Origin: Grammothele lineata
Lineage: Eukaryota; Basidiomycota; Agaricomycetes; Polyporales; Polyporaceae
Direction: 5' to 3'
Assembly: GCA_002150815.3 (NCBI GenBank)
Contig: NDFF03000038.1
Coordinates: forward strand, 434,001 to 498,000
Length of the DNA stretch: 64,000 bases
In this document: piece after piece, positions 22,641 to 33,793 of the stretch
Numbering within the stretch: the stretch's first letter is position 1
Layout of the letters: each line of letters opens with the position of its first letter
Notes under the pieces: model-generated
The model's database searches: none
Seen by the model: the letters and a program-made list of their open reading frames with translations, nothing else
What the model was told of the DNA's origin: nothing
Made by a program: the position numbers and the translations under genes

Positions 22641-24160
22641 ATGTCAATCACACCCCGGGTGGGCATGCCCAAGAGCTGCATGAGTCTTTCCCTCGCAGGA
22701 GAGCTTATAGACCACATTCTGGACCACCTCCACGACGACATTGTCTCTCTCACAACTTGTTCCTTCGTCTGCAAGGCCTGGCTGTCAACATGCAGATATC
22801 ACGCCTTCAATACAGTCTTCTGCGGCTTTAAAGCTGGCAGGTTCCTAGAGGACCTCGTTTCCTTAACTGACGCGTCGCCAGACGTCTTGCCCTATATCGC
22901 TACGCTCATCGTCCGAGGTCCAGAGAATGGGACATCGCCTATCATCAGCGCCGACGACATTGATATTATCTCGCGCAGACTACCGAATCTACGAAACGTC
23001 GTTCTCCGGACCGTGACCATCAGGTCTATCACTCCGCCGTCGTTCCGTGTCCAAAAGGAGCTGCAAAACCGACCACGTTTAGATTATCTCATTGCCACTT
23101 CCTGCATGACCTGGCAAACCGTTGCTGGTCGATGCAAGCTTGCACCATTCTACCACCTCCTCTCCCTCTTCTCTGGCATCAAGTACCTTCAGGTCGCTCA
23201 GCTCCACAAGTACGGGCCCAGAGGAGGACACCCGGACTCAGGGATATGCGAAGTATTCGACTTTATGACCTCTTCCCTCAAGGTGGAAGAACTGCACCTT
23301 AGCACTATTGGCATTTCGGCGCCCGAAACTGCCACCTCTGACCATATTCTCCTCGAGCTCTTCCTTGCCTCGCAGCCTCGTTGGCCGTTGCGCACACTTT
23401 GCGTTAGCCTCAGAGACCCCGAGCTAGCTCGCAGGTTGAAGAGAGTGTTGCCCCTGTGCCACAGCACGCTACGCGAGCTCACCATCGATGTCACGCCACC
23501 GTCCACTTACGGTTATGCGAGTCGGGGTATTGGTGAGTAGCCAGTTTGAGCCCCCAATTATCCCGGGTGGTTCCAGCACGACTGCGTGATAATCGATAAT
23601 TGCTTACCATCCCGCTCGCTACCTTAGGCAACCAATGGAGTCACTGCCTTCCACAACTCCGCAGCTGCACTGCACTCGAACGCCTTCATCTCTGTGTTCT
23701 CACCCTTGGCACGTTACACCGGCCAGGCTCGGATAGTCGCTATGGCCCGTCGATAGTACGGATCAGTATTCCCCCGCAGGTCAACAGATTATCATTCGTC
23801 AACAACGCCCTGCTCGTCCAGGCAGCGCCGCCTTCCGTGCGGGTCGTGAGGATGATGTTTGTACACCTGTATCAGTGGGACACCGAAGTCGCTGACACCA
23901 TCGCAAAGTCATCGGCGTGGACCGTACGCGATGATGCCGCGGAGGGACTTCCGAGCGGCACGGTGTTGGAATGTGTAGTGTGGAAGGCCGAAGGCAATCA
24001 TGCGTTAGTAGAACGCTCGATTCGGAACCTCGGAGGCGCACCGACGTACCGCGTGGTTGAAGACGAGGTGGACGACGAGGACGCCTACGTGAATCTGATC
24101 AGGAAGAAATTACGCCGTACGCGTGAGGTTGGGAAGCTGAGAGTCGCGGTTGTGGTGTGA
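22641..24160 (+). CDS. F-box / leucine-rich protein, tandem paralogue B
   Basis: Two exons (22641-23532 and 23628-24160), 474 aa. Unlike A and C it has no N-terminal intron: the ATG at 22641 (MSITPRVGMPK) runs straight into the F-box (SLAGELIDHILDHLHDD, then FVCKAWLSTCRYHAF). The intron near the C-terminal third is at the same position and phase as in the other paralogues. It ends TREVGKLRVAVVV. Leucine-rich segments are recognisable but diverge from A and C, so this looks like an older copy or one under faster change. Role as for A; target unknown. Confidence 0.82.
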
Positions 24161-24515
24161 AATAGGATATTGCTGTACGTTAGGGTAGTTGTGTCTCTGG
24201 ATCCTTCGAATCCTGCAGTTGAATTATATATACGGCGGTCAGAGGGTTGGTTCGCGACCAAACGGCGTCGGACGTGGATATCGCCGCGCAGTCGTTCTTG
24301 GCACGTGGGCGGCGGGCGCAGATGTTCTCACGCCTGTCGCGAGCGTGTCGATGAACTTCAACTTGACCTCAGCCTGCACTGGTTCCAGCCGACTTCGTCC
24401 TAGCATTCCTTGAAGCCCAGACTCCTAATTCCGGGTTTTGCACATAGCTCGGAAGGACGATTGCATTGGATTTGTTCTATCTCACCACACTTTCCTCCCG
24501 GTTCGTCTTCTCCAA
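24161..24515. other. Intergenic between F-box paralogues B and C
   Basis: About 355 bp. No trace of the ferric-reductase relic here, unlike between A and B. Contains a short AT-rich stretch (TTATATATACGG near 24224) and the promoter of C. Confidence 0.35.
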
Positions 24516-26103
24516 ATGTCCCCCTCAGGTAAGACCCACTACGGTCGCTTTATGCAGTGTTACTGATCACCGGACGATTGCTTGCTTCCTCGTATATTAT
24601 GGTTAACATCAGTGAGTCTCCTCGATCGTCTGCCTGGAGAAGTCATGGACAAGGTTCTCGACCAACTTCATTGCGATATTCCCTCGCTCAAAGCTTGCTC
24701 TCTCGTCTGTAAGGCCTGGCTGCCAGCATCCCGCTTCCACCTGTTCAGCACGATCGTCTGCGGCAGCACCAGGCCCGACAGCATGACATTCGGAGACTTT
24801 GTCATTTGGGTCAACTCCGCTTCGGCCGAGGTCCTTCCTTACATTCGGACGCTTATCATCGAAGGAATGCGGATGCAGCGGCCGGTTGTATACAGCGCCA
24901 CCGTTTCGGTTGATGATATCGGCGCCGTCTTGCCCAATCTACCTAATCTGCGAAGCCTGGTGCTACGAAACGTCACCATCATGTCTAACACCACACCGCT
25001 CCATACTGCGCCCCATTCTGGGCAGTTACCCAGTTGCAAGCACCTACAACAGTTGATGATTTCCTCCTCTCTTTCTGCGGATGGCACGGCGTTTGCCCCA
25101 TTCTATCACCTCCTCTCCTTGTTCTCTACCATCAGGACATTGGAAGTTATGAACCTGATGTCCAAGTGGGATTCGTCGGAGGTCTCGTCCGCGCCGTTTA
25201 GATTCCTGGCATTATCGGGGCTCAACGTTGAAGAATTACGTATTACGAGCCACGATCAAACAATTGCCTCGACTGCCGTCGAGGGACTCCTCGCACTTTA
25301 CCGCCATTCCCAACCACGCTGGAACCTACGGACGCTCAGCCTGGACCTCGAAGCTATTCTGCAAGATCGCGTGCTGGAGATGGTGCTTCCTTCGTGCAGC
25401 TCAACCCTGCGAGAGCTTGCTGTCGATGTCATGCCAACGGTGGCCGATAATGTGCTCAGGCCCGCCACCAGTAAGTTTCTTACCCCCAGTCTTAGCGAAA
25501 TTTACCCGAGCTTCACGCGACAACGTTGATTCCATGCTCATCATACACGTATGTCCAGACAACTCGTTGCGATGGCGTCAGCCGCTGCTCCGCCGCTGCA
25601 CCGCACTCGAATATCTCAAACTTCGCATCGTCACGATCGGCATCCCACAGATGCCAGACATCGAATTGCTACAGTTCGCCGGGAGGCACCCCCCGAGATT
25701 CCCGCCGCTGATCTACGACGCGTCGTTCTCCGCCAATGCCGAGCTTATCCGTTCCGCGCCCTCATCCGTGCGCACCGTGGCGATCACATTCTTCCACTTC
25801 GGCCCCTGGGACGCTGAGGTCGTGAACGCCATTACTGCGCTACCATCGTGGTCTGCGCTCGACTCCGCTGCGGCGAACCACCCCAGTGGCGCCGTGCTCG
25901 AGTGCATCGTGAACAGGGCGGGCACGCCTGACCTCCCTGCGCATGTAGCGCGCTCGAACCGCATGTTTGGGCAGACACCTCCGCATCGCGTCACGGGTAA
26001 TGATCCGGCGGAGGACGCTGAGGACGAGTATGTAACTTTGATTAGGAGGATGTTGCCCCGAACGCGCGAGGCGGGAAAGTTGAGGTTCGTGGCCGTTGAC
26101 TGA
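24516..26103 (+). CDS. F-box / leucine-rich protein, tandem paralogue C
   Basis: Three exons: 24516-24528 (13 nt, ATGTCCCCCTCAG), 24613-25470 and 25559-26103, giving 471 aa. The mini-exon carries the only workable start: the long frame lacks an upstream ATG, and the GTAAGA...ATCAG splice restores phase. F-box at residues ~5-50 (LLDRLPGEVMDKVLDQLH, then LVCKAWLPASRFHLF). The body matches paralogue A closely (VLPYIRTLIIEGM; RHSQPRWNLRTLSLDLE) and the end TREAGKLRFVAVD is nearly the same. A and C are therefore the closest pair, with B between them. Expected SCF substrate receptor. Confidence 0.82.
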
Positions 26104-26944
26104 AAGTCTCGACACCTCATATAGTACGAATGGAAAGGTTGATGAGACTGAACGAATGCTTGTAGGATAGGATATTGGTGGAATATGTACTACGGCGATC
26201 CCCGATGCGTCGACCAGTGTACTTTAGACTGCTCAGTTTTGCCGCAATGAAACGCATGTCCGTTCTTCCCGTCAGTAGTGCACGGAATTGGTTTGCCCAT
26301 TGAGACTAGTCTTGCTGTTGTCTCGTTGTCATCCTGCTCGACCATTCACACAATGCCGGGAATGATACTAATGAAACGCACAGCACGCCGCGACGGGCAT
26401 GCACGGTGCAGTACTAGAATAGTGAGCTACTACGTACGGTACATCCCGATGTCAGAGCAGGAGATGGGGAGCTAAACAAACACGACGTGACGAGGGTACA
26501 ATCGGCGCGGACAGCAATGCATCATGGGGAAGGTTGGGTAGGGTGCGTTGTGCGGCTATTATACGTGGGGTTGTGGTGCGGAATATGAACGAGAATGACG
26601 ATGATGGTAGGTAGGGCGAGGGTGAGATGATGCAGGTGGCGCGAAAGAAGCGGACGAGGTGGAGCACGCGAAGGAGAACGAGAACGAGAGCAGGGTGCAA
26701 GGAGCGAAGGCATGAAGCGAGCGGGGACATGGAACGAGCGTGGGGCAAACATGGGACGTACGCGAAGACGAAGAGATATCCTAAAACCTATGTATATCCA
26801 AGACGAAAGCGGTCCACTACGCATGACGGAACACCCACGGGAAAGCCAAAAAGGAGGGGATAGCCAAGTAGACCAGGCCGAGACATGACGCGCATATCGA
26901 CGCATGTTACATGTGTGCATAAGCGTCGGACGGTCGCAAGAGCG
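26104..26944. other. Intergenic between paralogue C and the Ser-rich gene
   Basis: Tail-to-tail region of 840 bp. Purine-rich on the plus strand around 26620-26760, matching a pyrimidine-rich minus strand. No coherent coding frame. Confidence 0.4.
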
Positions 26945-29874
26945 CTACCGCAGCACCCCGCCCTCGAAATCGAAGTCATCCGCGTCGAGGTCCAAGGGCG
27001 GCATATCTCCAAGGTGGCGCTCATGCTCCGGGCGTAGGTTAAGACTCACAGGCGAACCCGTCGTGACCGAGAAGCTCGCCGTCGTCGGCGAGATGTTCCC
27101 CCCAGACGAGACGGATCGGTTCGCGACGTGGCTGTAGCCGCTGCGCGGGCTCGGCTTCGGGATCCCGCTGGGCCCGTTCAGCCGCGCGAAGACCATCGTG
27201 GGGGAGCCCGCGGGGGAGGAGCCGGAGTGCGTCGAGCTGGCGAAGGAGCCGGGGACGTCGTCGTCGTGCATGAGCATTGACATGTTCGAGGGGAGGGAGG
27301 CGAAGAGGGAGGAAGAGTTGCTCGTGCGTCGTCGGCTCGTTCCTGGGGGCGGCATGGAGCTGTCGTATGGGACGTCGGTAGCTTGAGAGCGGGTCGAGTC
27401 CAGGGAAGAGCGTCCCTCGGCGTATGGGGCCTGCTCGCCACGCGGGCGAAGTGAGTTCGTGCGCGAGTGAGATAAGCTGCGGTGCTCCGATGCGGGGCTT
27501 GCGTAGCGGGACGAATAGACAGAACGTGAGGGAGGGATGGCGGGCTGCGCGACCTGGAGGATGTTCTGTATGCGCTGCTGCGTATCCGCGAGCTTATCCT
27601 CAAGCTCCTGGATCCGCTCCCTCAACGCACCATTCTCCTCCCGAAGCATCTTCGTCGTCCGCTGCGAGTCCGCAAGCGCGCTCAACAGCGCGCTCGTCTC
27701 GAGCGCATGCTTCTCCTGCAGATGCTGGATATCCGGATGCACGACCGAAGACGCCGACACGGACGTCGGCGCCGTCGACGCGGCCGAAAAGACCGTTCTT
27801 GGCGTCGACACCGCTTCGCCTGCCATAGACATCCCCTCTGCGTAGCCCGTCGCGCGGGAGACGCTCCCGCTCCGCGCGCCCCAAGACGAGCTCGAGCCGC
27901 CCTCGGAGAAGGCTGCGCGGGAGGGCGTGTAGCGCGAGCGCGAGTCCCGGTCTATGCTGCTCCGCGTCGTCCCGAAGCGCGACGACGGGCGGCTCGCGCT
28001 CGCGCTCGCTGACGGGGACTCTTTCTCGAAGTCGAGCAGCCCCGCGGCTGCGAACGCCTTCGCGGTCCTGGGTCCGAGCCAGTCCGCCATGGAACGCGGC
28101 GCTGGGAGTTGGGTGGATGGGGTGGGCGACGACATCGTCACGCGGTTCTCGATGACGCTCGTGCTCCGTTTGCGTGTGCGCACGCCCGCGCCAGCGAGGC
28201 GCGGCCGCTCCATGTCGAGGCTCGGCCGGTGGTCCTGCAGGCGACTTGGCGCTGTGCCGATCGACGAGGGGGCACGTGAAGAGGGCGAGGCGGACTCGGT
28301 GTCCCAAGGTGCCGAGTTCAAGCGCGACAGTGGCGGTCGGGGACTGTTCACCGACGTCGAGGCGCGGGCAGGCGTCATTAGCCGCGATGCGGCGGATATG
28401 CGAGGTTCGCCGCTGCTTCCAGGGCGCCGGAGCGACGTGTTCGAGGACATGTCCGCAGAGGGACCACGCGCGAGGCGGGCCCTTGCACTCGTGGCGGCAA
28501 CGACGCGATCGGGGCTGGAGGACATCGCGCGTCCAGAGGTCGTATGAGAGACAGGAGAGGGTGGACCTGGGAGGACGCCCGTGCCGAAAGCGGGTCGATC
28601 AGACACTGATCGAGTGATTCGGGGAAGGGAGGAATTGGTAGGGAGGCGGGGAGCGACGCATAGGGAGGTGGGTCTTGTGCGACGCATAGACGTGCTTTCC
28701 TGCATGTCTGGAGAGGGGGCTGGTGGTGTCGCGGAAGAAGATGGCGTTTTCGGGGGAGGAGTGGGCGGTCGGCTGTCGGAAGGCGGAGGTATGGCGTCCA
28801 GAGCGGCCAGAAGCGCGGGGTCAGTGCTGCTGCCTGGTATTCGGTTCGGACTTAGAAGGGCGGCAAGGTCGGGGTCGAGCGAGCCGAGGTTGAAGCTGGT
28901 ATCCGGGCTTTCAGGCGTCCGCTCGCGACTAATGCTGAAGTCGGAGGGCGCGTCGTCTACCACGACGCTCGCACTGAGCCAGTCTTGCTTTCCGGGACTT
29001 TGCGAGAGTGCTTCAAGCACTTCGTTCTTCAGTTGCGATGCGGAGATGTCTAGTACTGAGGTATCATTCGCAGGCGAGGTGCTACCACGCCGGGTATCGC
29101 GGGGTGGGGGATGGAGAGCCTGGGGCTGGAACGAGTTCGGACTGAGATGGAACGAGCTCTCTGCGTTGCTTGTCTGAGAAGTGTCCAAACTAGGAAGATG
29201 TTTCGAGATGCCCGACGTGTCGGACTCGAGGATAGTCGAGAGTTCGGTCGCAGCAAGTGCGGGGGTAGGGTGTGGTGAGACTACTACTGCAATGAGCACG
29301 GGAGCTTGCTTGCAGAAGATGCAAACGTACCTGGACTTTCTGATGTTGGACTATGCGCAGGCGACGATTGGGTCGTCTGAGACAAGGGAGTTCTGGGAGC
29401 GGAAGAGGAGGTAGTGTTCTTGGTGAGGCGGGACGTAGATGATGACCTGTTGTCGCCAGGACGAGGCAGGTCGATAGCGAGAACATAGTCGTCCTCAGAA
29501 CGCCTCAAATTGAGCTGTGGCGACGACGCTCGACGCTCGACCTGGACGGAGCGGCGGATGGAGCCGAGGGTGCTGAAGTGACTCTTCGGTATCGCCGAGG
29601 GCCCTGGGCTCTGGTTCGCCTGCTTGCTGCTGCCGCCGCCGATGCCGAGGGAGAGGAAGTTGCGGAAGGTGCGGAAGGGGGTGCTCCCGGCGCTGCTCGG
29701 CGACGATGGGCTCGCGCCGGGGCTGGGGATGGTTGGGCTGCCACTCACGGACGGGTACCGCCCCGCGGGCGGAACGAGACCCAAGTTCGAAGACGGCAGC
29801 GCGCTGGGAAACTGGGTCGACGCCGAGCGCGGGCTCATCACCGGGATCTGGGAGACTCTCTGCGTATCCGCCAT
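26945..29874 (-). CDS. Large Ser/Pro-rich protein with a coiled coil, 961 aa
   Basis: Two exons (29331-29874 and 26945-29286) across a 44-nt intron in phase 1; start chosen at the first ATG of the frame (MADTQRVSQIPV). Most of the protein is low-complexity Ser/Pro/Arg sequence with many SP and TP sites, suggesting disorder and phosphorylation. One clear structured element is a coiled coil at residues ~695-755 (HLQEKHALETSALL, then MLREENGALRERIQEL). The C-terminus is acidic (DLDADDFDFEGG). No signal peptide, membrane helix or enzyme motif. I do not recognise a named family; the layout resembles fungal cytoskeletal or polarity scaffolds, which is only a guess. It shares a 500-bp divergent promoter with the JmjC gene. 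Confidence 0.75.
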
Positions 29875-30377
29875 GGCCGTCGCTGGAGTGTTGTGGAAGG
29901 TTTCAGCTCCCAATCGTCATGCTAGGCGAGGGGAAGAGCTGGACCAGCGCGCGAGAAGTATGTCGAGCGAGAATGGGGTCGACGACGGGCAGAAGAGAGT
30001 GCGGAGGCCGTCGGCGAGGGCGTGCTCGACGTGCGCGACGATGAGGTCGGAGTCGAAGTTCAGGGACGTTCCGCATCAGCGCGAGGGACGGTTCAGCTGT
30101 CGGCTTCGGCTTCTGCCCCTTTGGCTCCGCCATCGGCTAATCAGTAAACACTTGCATATCCAATTGAACCGCCATCAACGGTCTTAAGCTCCGGTATAAG
30201 AAGTAGATTGACCCGATAGACGCTTCATTAGAAATGGTGTTATCAGGGCATTCGGGATCTATAAGCGGCTTTACCTCCGCCCACCAACCTCGAATCCAGT
30301 GCTACTCGCGGTGGTGACCATTCACCGCGGTTGAGTGCTACCCGTATCTATCATCTTCCTCACATACAGTTTGAAGC
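29875..30377. promoter_or_regulatory. Divergent promoter of the Ser-rich gene and the JmjC gene
   Basis: About 500 bp between two opposed ATGs. Minus-strand frames crossing the first 250 bp look like 5' UTR read-through. No TATA box is obvious. Confidence 0.35.
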
Positions 30378-32129
30378 ATGCCGAAAAGGCTGCGGCTCGA
30401 GTCCATAGACCCGAGCGTGTCCGCGCAGGAATTTTTCACCAACTACGTCTCAAAACGGAAGCCCGTCATTCTGAAGGGTCTTCTCGATGACCCAGCATTC
30501 AAGGGCACAAAATGGGTACGTTCTCGGCTACCCGTGCTTATTGTACGCTAATACTTGCTCATTATTAGACAGACATGTCCCACCTCACCAAAAAGGCTGG
30601 CGACGTCGAGGTCATGGTCGAGCCGATTCATCCCACCGCGAACCAGTACGGGACCGACGTCGAGCGAGTGCCAATGCCGTTCGGCAACTTTCTCAAGTCT
30701 TTGAAAAACGAGGTAGGGCCCCATCCGTACCTCACAACGCAGTATTCCGAGGAAGACCCAGACTCTGAGACGGTCTTCCCACCACCGACCAATGCTCTGA
30801 GAGACGAGTTTCCCACCGTCCCGCGTATCATGGGCAACCTCTTCCTCCAACAAGTCAACATCTGGCTGGGCAAGTCCAAGGACGGCTCCTCCTCTGGCCT
30901 CGTAGGTCATCTTTCTCTCCTCGACGCGTTTATGTCAGCGCTGATTCACCGTCATACAGCACCACGACTTCCACGACAATCTCTACCTCCTCCTCCAGGG
31001 CCGTAAACGCTTCGTCCTCTTCCCTCCCGCAGAGGTGGACAACCTGTACCCCCACGGCACACTCGACACGCGCCACCCAAACGGCCTCATCGCGTACGAA
31101 GACATCCCCGTTCGCGCAGACGGACTCTCGCGCCGCGCGGCATGCAGGGCGCGCGTGGGCGCGCTCGAGCGCAAAATCGACGCGCTCAAGGGCAGAGGGA
31201 AGGGCAACTTGAAGGGTAAAGACAAAGCGGTCTCGAAGGAGCTCAAGGCTCTGATGGACGCGCACGACGCGGCGCTCGACGAGCTTGCGGAGCTCGCGCT
31301 GGAAGAGGAGGACGAGGCGGATATGGTCGACGATTTTGACGCGCTCATGGCCGACATGGAGGACGAGGACGCCATGAATGTGGGCGCTGGATCGTCACGG
31401 GCCGCTAAGGGTCACAGTTCTGCGGACGACTCGGGCGAGGAAGAAGAGGAGGAATGGAAGGGGATCGGCCACTCGGACGACGAAGAAGACGACGAAGATG
31501 GGCCGACACTAGACGGCGACAATGACGACGACGAAGACGACAGCGAAGACGAACTCGACCTCGGCGGCGGCGCACAGAACGACACCTCCTCCGAGCCGTC
31601 CTCCTTCTCGCGCATCCCCACCGCACACCTCCACCACTTCCTCGACCTCCCCACTACCGCCATCATGCCCCCCGACTTCTCCCCGTCCGACTTCCCTTAT
31701 CTCGAAAAAGCCACGGCCCCATACGTCGTGGAGCTCTCCGCGGGCGAGATGCTCTACCTCCCCGCGTCGTGGTGGCACGAAGTCACCTCGACGTCGCCTG
31801 CGGGTGGGGAGGACGTCCACATGGCGTTCAATTACTGGTTCTACCCGCCCGACGCGCTCGATCGCTTTGACGCACCGTACAAGGACGAGCTCGTATGGGA
31901 CTACCTACGTGCGAAACTCGCAGAGGGCGCAGAGGAGGACGCGATGGGTGGAGAGGCGGAGGAGAGGGTGAAGAGTGGCAAGCGGCCGAGAGCGGCAGAG
32001 GCCACTCTGACTCTTTCAAAGAAAGAGACGCAGGAAACTCGTGCAAATGGGGCACCTGCTAAAAAGGCTAAGCATCAACGGGGTCTGTCCGGAGGGGTGG
32101 CATTGGGAGTATCGCGAAAGCGCAAGTAG
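30378..32129 (+). CDS. JmjC (cupin-8) oxygenase, JMJD7-like, with acidic insertion
   Basis: Three exons (30378-30515, 30569-30901, 30960-32129), 546 aa. The N-terminal part (VSKRKPVILKGLL; YLTTQYSEEDPD) matches JmjC hydroxylases. Exon 3 opens with HHDFHDNLYLLLQGRKRF: His158 and Asp160 are the HxD pair, aligned with HKDHYENLYCV of JMJD7. The distal iron His is ~430 in LYLPASWWHEV, followed by MAFNYWFYPP. The domain is thus a complete Fe(II)/2-oxoglutarate dioxygenase; animal JMJD7 hydroxylates lysines of DRG GTPases, so a similar role is plausible but unproven. Unusual: between the two iron-binding parts lies ~150 residues of charged sequence (~210-365) with long Asp/Glu runs. A Lys-rich tail (PAKKAKHQR ... 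SRKRK) suggests nuclear or ribosomal association. Confidence 0.85.
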
Positions 32130-32487
32130 TGTCACTCGTATGTGAGATGGGCCGTCTGAGCAGCAGTACTTGTCACGACGATCTCGACAGTTCATTTTCC
32201 TGTTCCGTGGCTAGCACCGTCACAGTAGTTCGCGCCACCTTCAACCGTTGAGTCGCCACGCGCACAAACTAGTAGACCATGCTCGTATGTAACCAACTGC
32301 TGCCAGAGAATTTGGACTGCTGCTAACGCCGGAAGATGAACATTCAATGGAGAGGGCGCCACTCCGCGTACGCCACTCCAATGAACGGAAGACTGTGTCA
32401 AAAGACGATATGTGAAGACAAAGTCAGAATGGTGGCGCAATTCTCGTCCGAGAGGCGTCTACTACACACCTGCAAGGGCGTAAACAT
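32130..32487. other. Tail-to-tail intergenic region
   Basis: About 360 bp between the JmjC stop (+) and the small minus-strand gene stop. Nothing recognised. Confidence 0.35.
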
Positions 32488-32973
32488 TCACGAGAACCGA
32501 TACCACTTAATCGGCTGCTCCTCAATCCCGAAGAGCCTCTCAAACGCTGCGAGTTGTTCCACATCGGCACGCTCCACCATATTGAACATATTCGTCCGCC
32601 CACGCCCCGGGTTGTGCGAGTATTCAGCATATATGACGTACCGCGGAGCCATCTTGCGCTCGGCCGGGGACAATTCTCGTGTGGGGGGGACGCGCAGGTG
32701 CCCGGGGCGTCGACCTACTCCCCTTCCCCGGAAAAAGAGGGTGATCATGTCCCTCAGCTCTGTCTCTCTGGCGGTGGGGAACGCTGCCTTATAGGCGGGC
32801 ACGCAACTGTCGTCCACGATGCGAGCGTACACGAAGGTACGGCCTGTGGCGAGGAGCTCCGGATCAGGAGGAGGGGGTGTAGCCAGGCTGTGAGATCAGC
32901 TGTAAATGCGGATCACCAATGGTGAGTAAACAAGCGTAGCGTACTGTGCTCTGGGATTATCTGGAACAGACAT
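32488..32973 (-). CDS. Small protein of unknown function, 142 aa
   Basis: Two exons: 32945-32973 (29 nt, MSVPDNPRA) and 32488-32887, joined across a 57-nt GTACGC...CACAG intron in phase 2. The second exon has a well-formed globular-looking sequence: TFVYARIVDDSCVPAYKAAF, ELRDMITLFFRGRG, then APRYVIYAEYSHNPGRG and FERLFGIEEQPIKWYRF. No signal peptide or membrane segment. I do not recognise it; it looks like a single-domain fungal orphan. The tiny first exon is inferred from phase; if wrong, the start would change by about ten residues. Confidence 0.55.
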
Positions 32974-33289
32974 GCCTCGGAGAAAGGACTAGGACGACGG
33001 TACTGAACGACGTCACGGTTGAAGTTGAGAAGCGCCTGACCGTAGCCCGAGCGCCCAGTGAACGAGTCGTACATATGTAAGTACGTGGCCCACTTTCTGC
33101 GTCGGCGATATACACGACTCGGATGACATTCCGAAGGTACTGGCAGCCCGCCAGCTCAACTGTCGTCGCCGATATTCACGCCACACACGTCACACCAGCC
33201 CCGTTTTCCACAACCACCGCAATTCATTAAACAGTGCGTAAGTCGTACATCATCATGAACAATCATCAAAGTCATCAAGCGCATGCTCC
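32974..33289. other. Intergenic, nothing recognised
   Basis: About 315 bp upstream of the 142-aa gene and downstream of the double-psi beta-barrel gene, both on the minus strand. No motif seen. Confidence 0.3.
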
Positions 33290-33793
33290 TCAGATCAGCT
33301 CCCAGCTGATCCCGTGAAGACGGCCAACGTCCAGCGACGCAAGCTGCTGGAACGCCGTGGGCGTCAGGTCCACGCTGCCCGGGGCACACCCAGGGCACGT
33401 GTCCGCGACGGTGACGGTGACCGTCTTGCCGTCGGGGCCAGTGACCTTCATCTGGCGACCGCACATCGGATTACTGCAGAGTTCGCGTCAGAGACATGTA
33501 CAGGTGCGTGCCGTCAAAGGAGAACTCACGCGTTGGGGTTGGCACCAGCACCGGGGAAGGAGGTGATGGTGGCAACATCAACGGCGACAATGAAGTCGGC
33601 GTCGGTGTTCTGGAAACCACAGGAGCCGAGACCAGCCGTGTAGAAGGTGGCTATTCACAGCGTCGTCAGCACCGAATCCGGGGGGACGAGGAAGCGCGAA
33701 GTACGCACCATCACCGCCAGACTTGCTGAGCTGCTGGGCAGCACCAAGGGTAACGGCAGAAGCGACGGCGAGGAGGACGGTGGAGAAACGCAT
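33290..33793 (-). CDS. Secreted RlpA-like double-psi beta-barrel protein
   Basis: Three exons (33709-33793, 33530-33650, 33290-33473), 129 aa. A cleavable signal peptide (MRFSTVLLAVASAVTLGAA) is followed by one DPBB domain: GDATFYTAGLGSCG, DADFIVAVDVATI, NPMCGRQMKVTGPDGK, then VADTCPGCAPGSVDLTPTAF with the barwin/expansin-type Cys and Asp pattern. The end is GRLHGISWELI. This is the size and layout of the short fungal RlpA-like proteins related to barwin, expansins and cerato-platanins. They are secreted and often wall-associated; enzyme activity is generally not shown. Four Cys could form two disulphides. A TATATAA lies ~120 bp upstream of the ATG, fitting a strongly expressed secreted gene. 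Confidence 0.88.

Noticed and set aside
28581..29177. 198-codon plus-strand open frame
   Set aside because: Antisense shadow of the Ser-rich coiled-coil gene in GC-rich low-complexity sequence.
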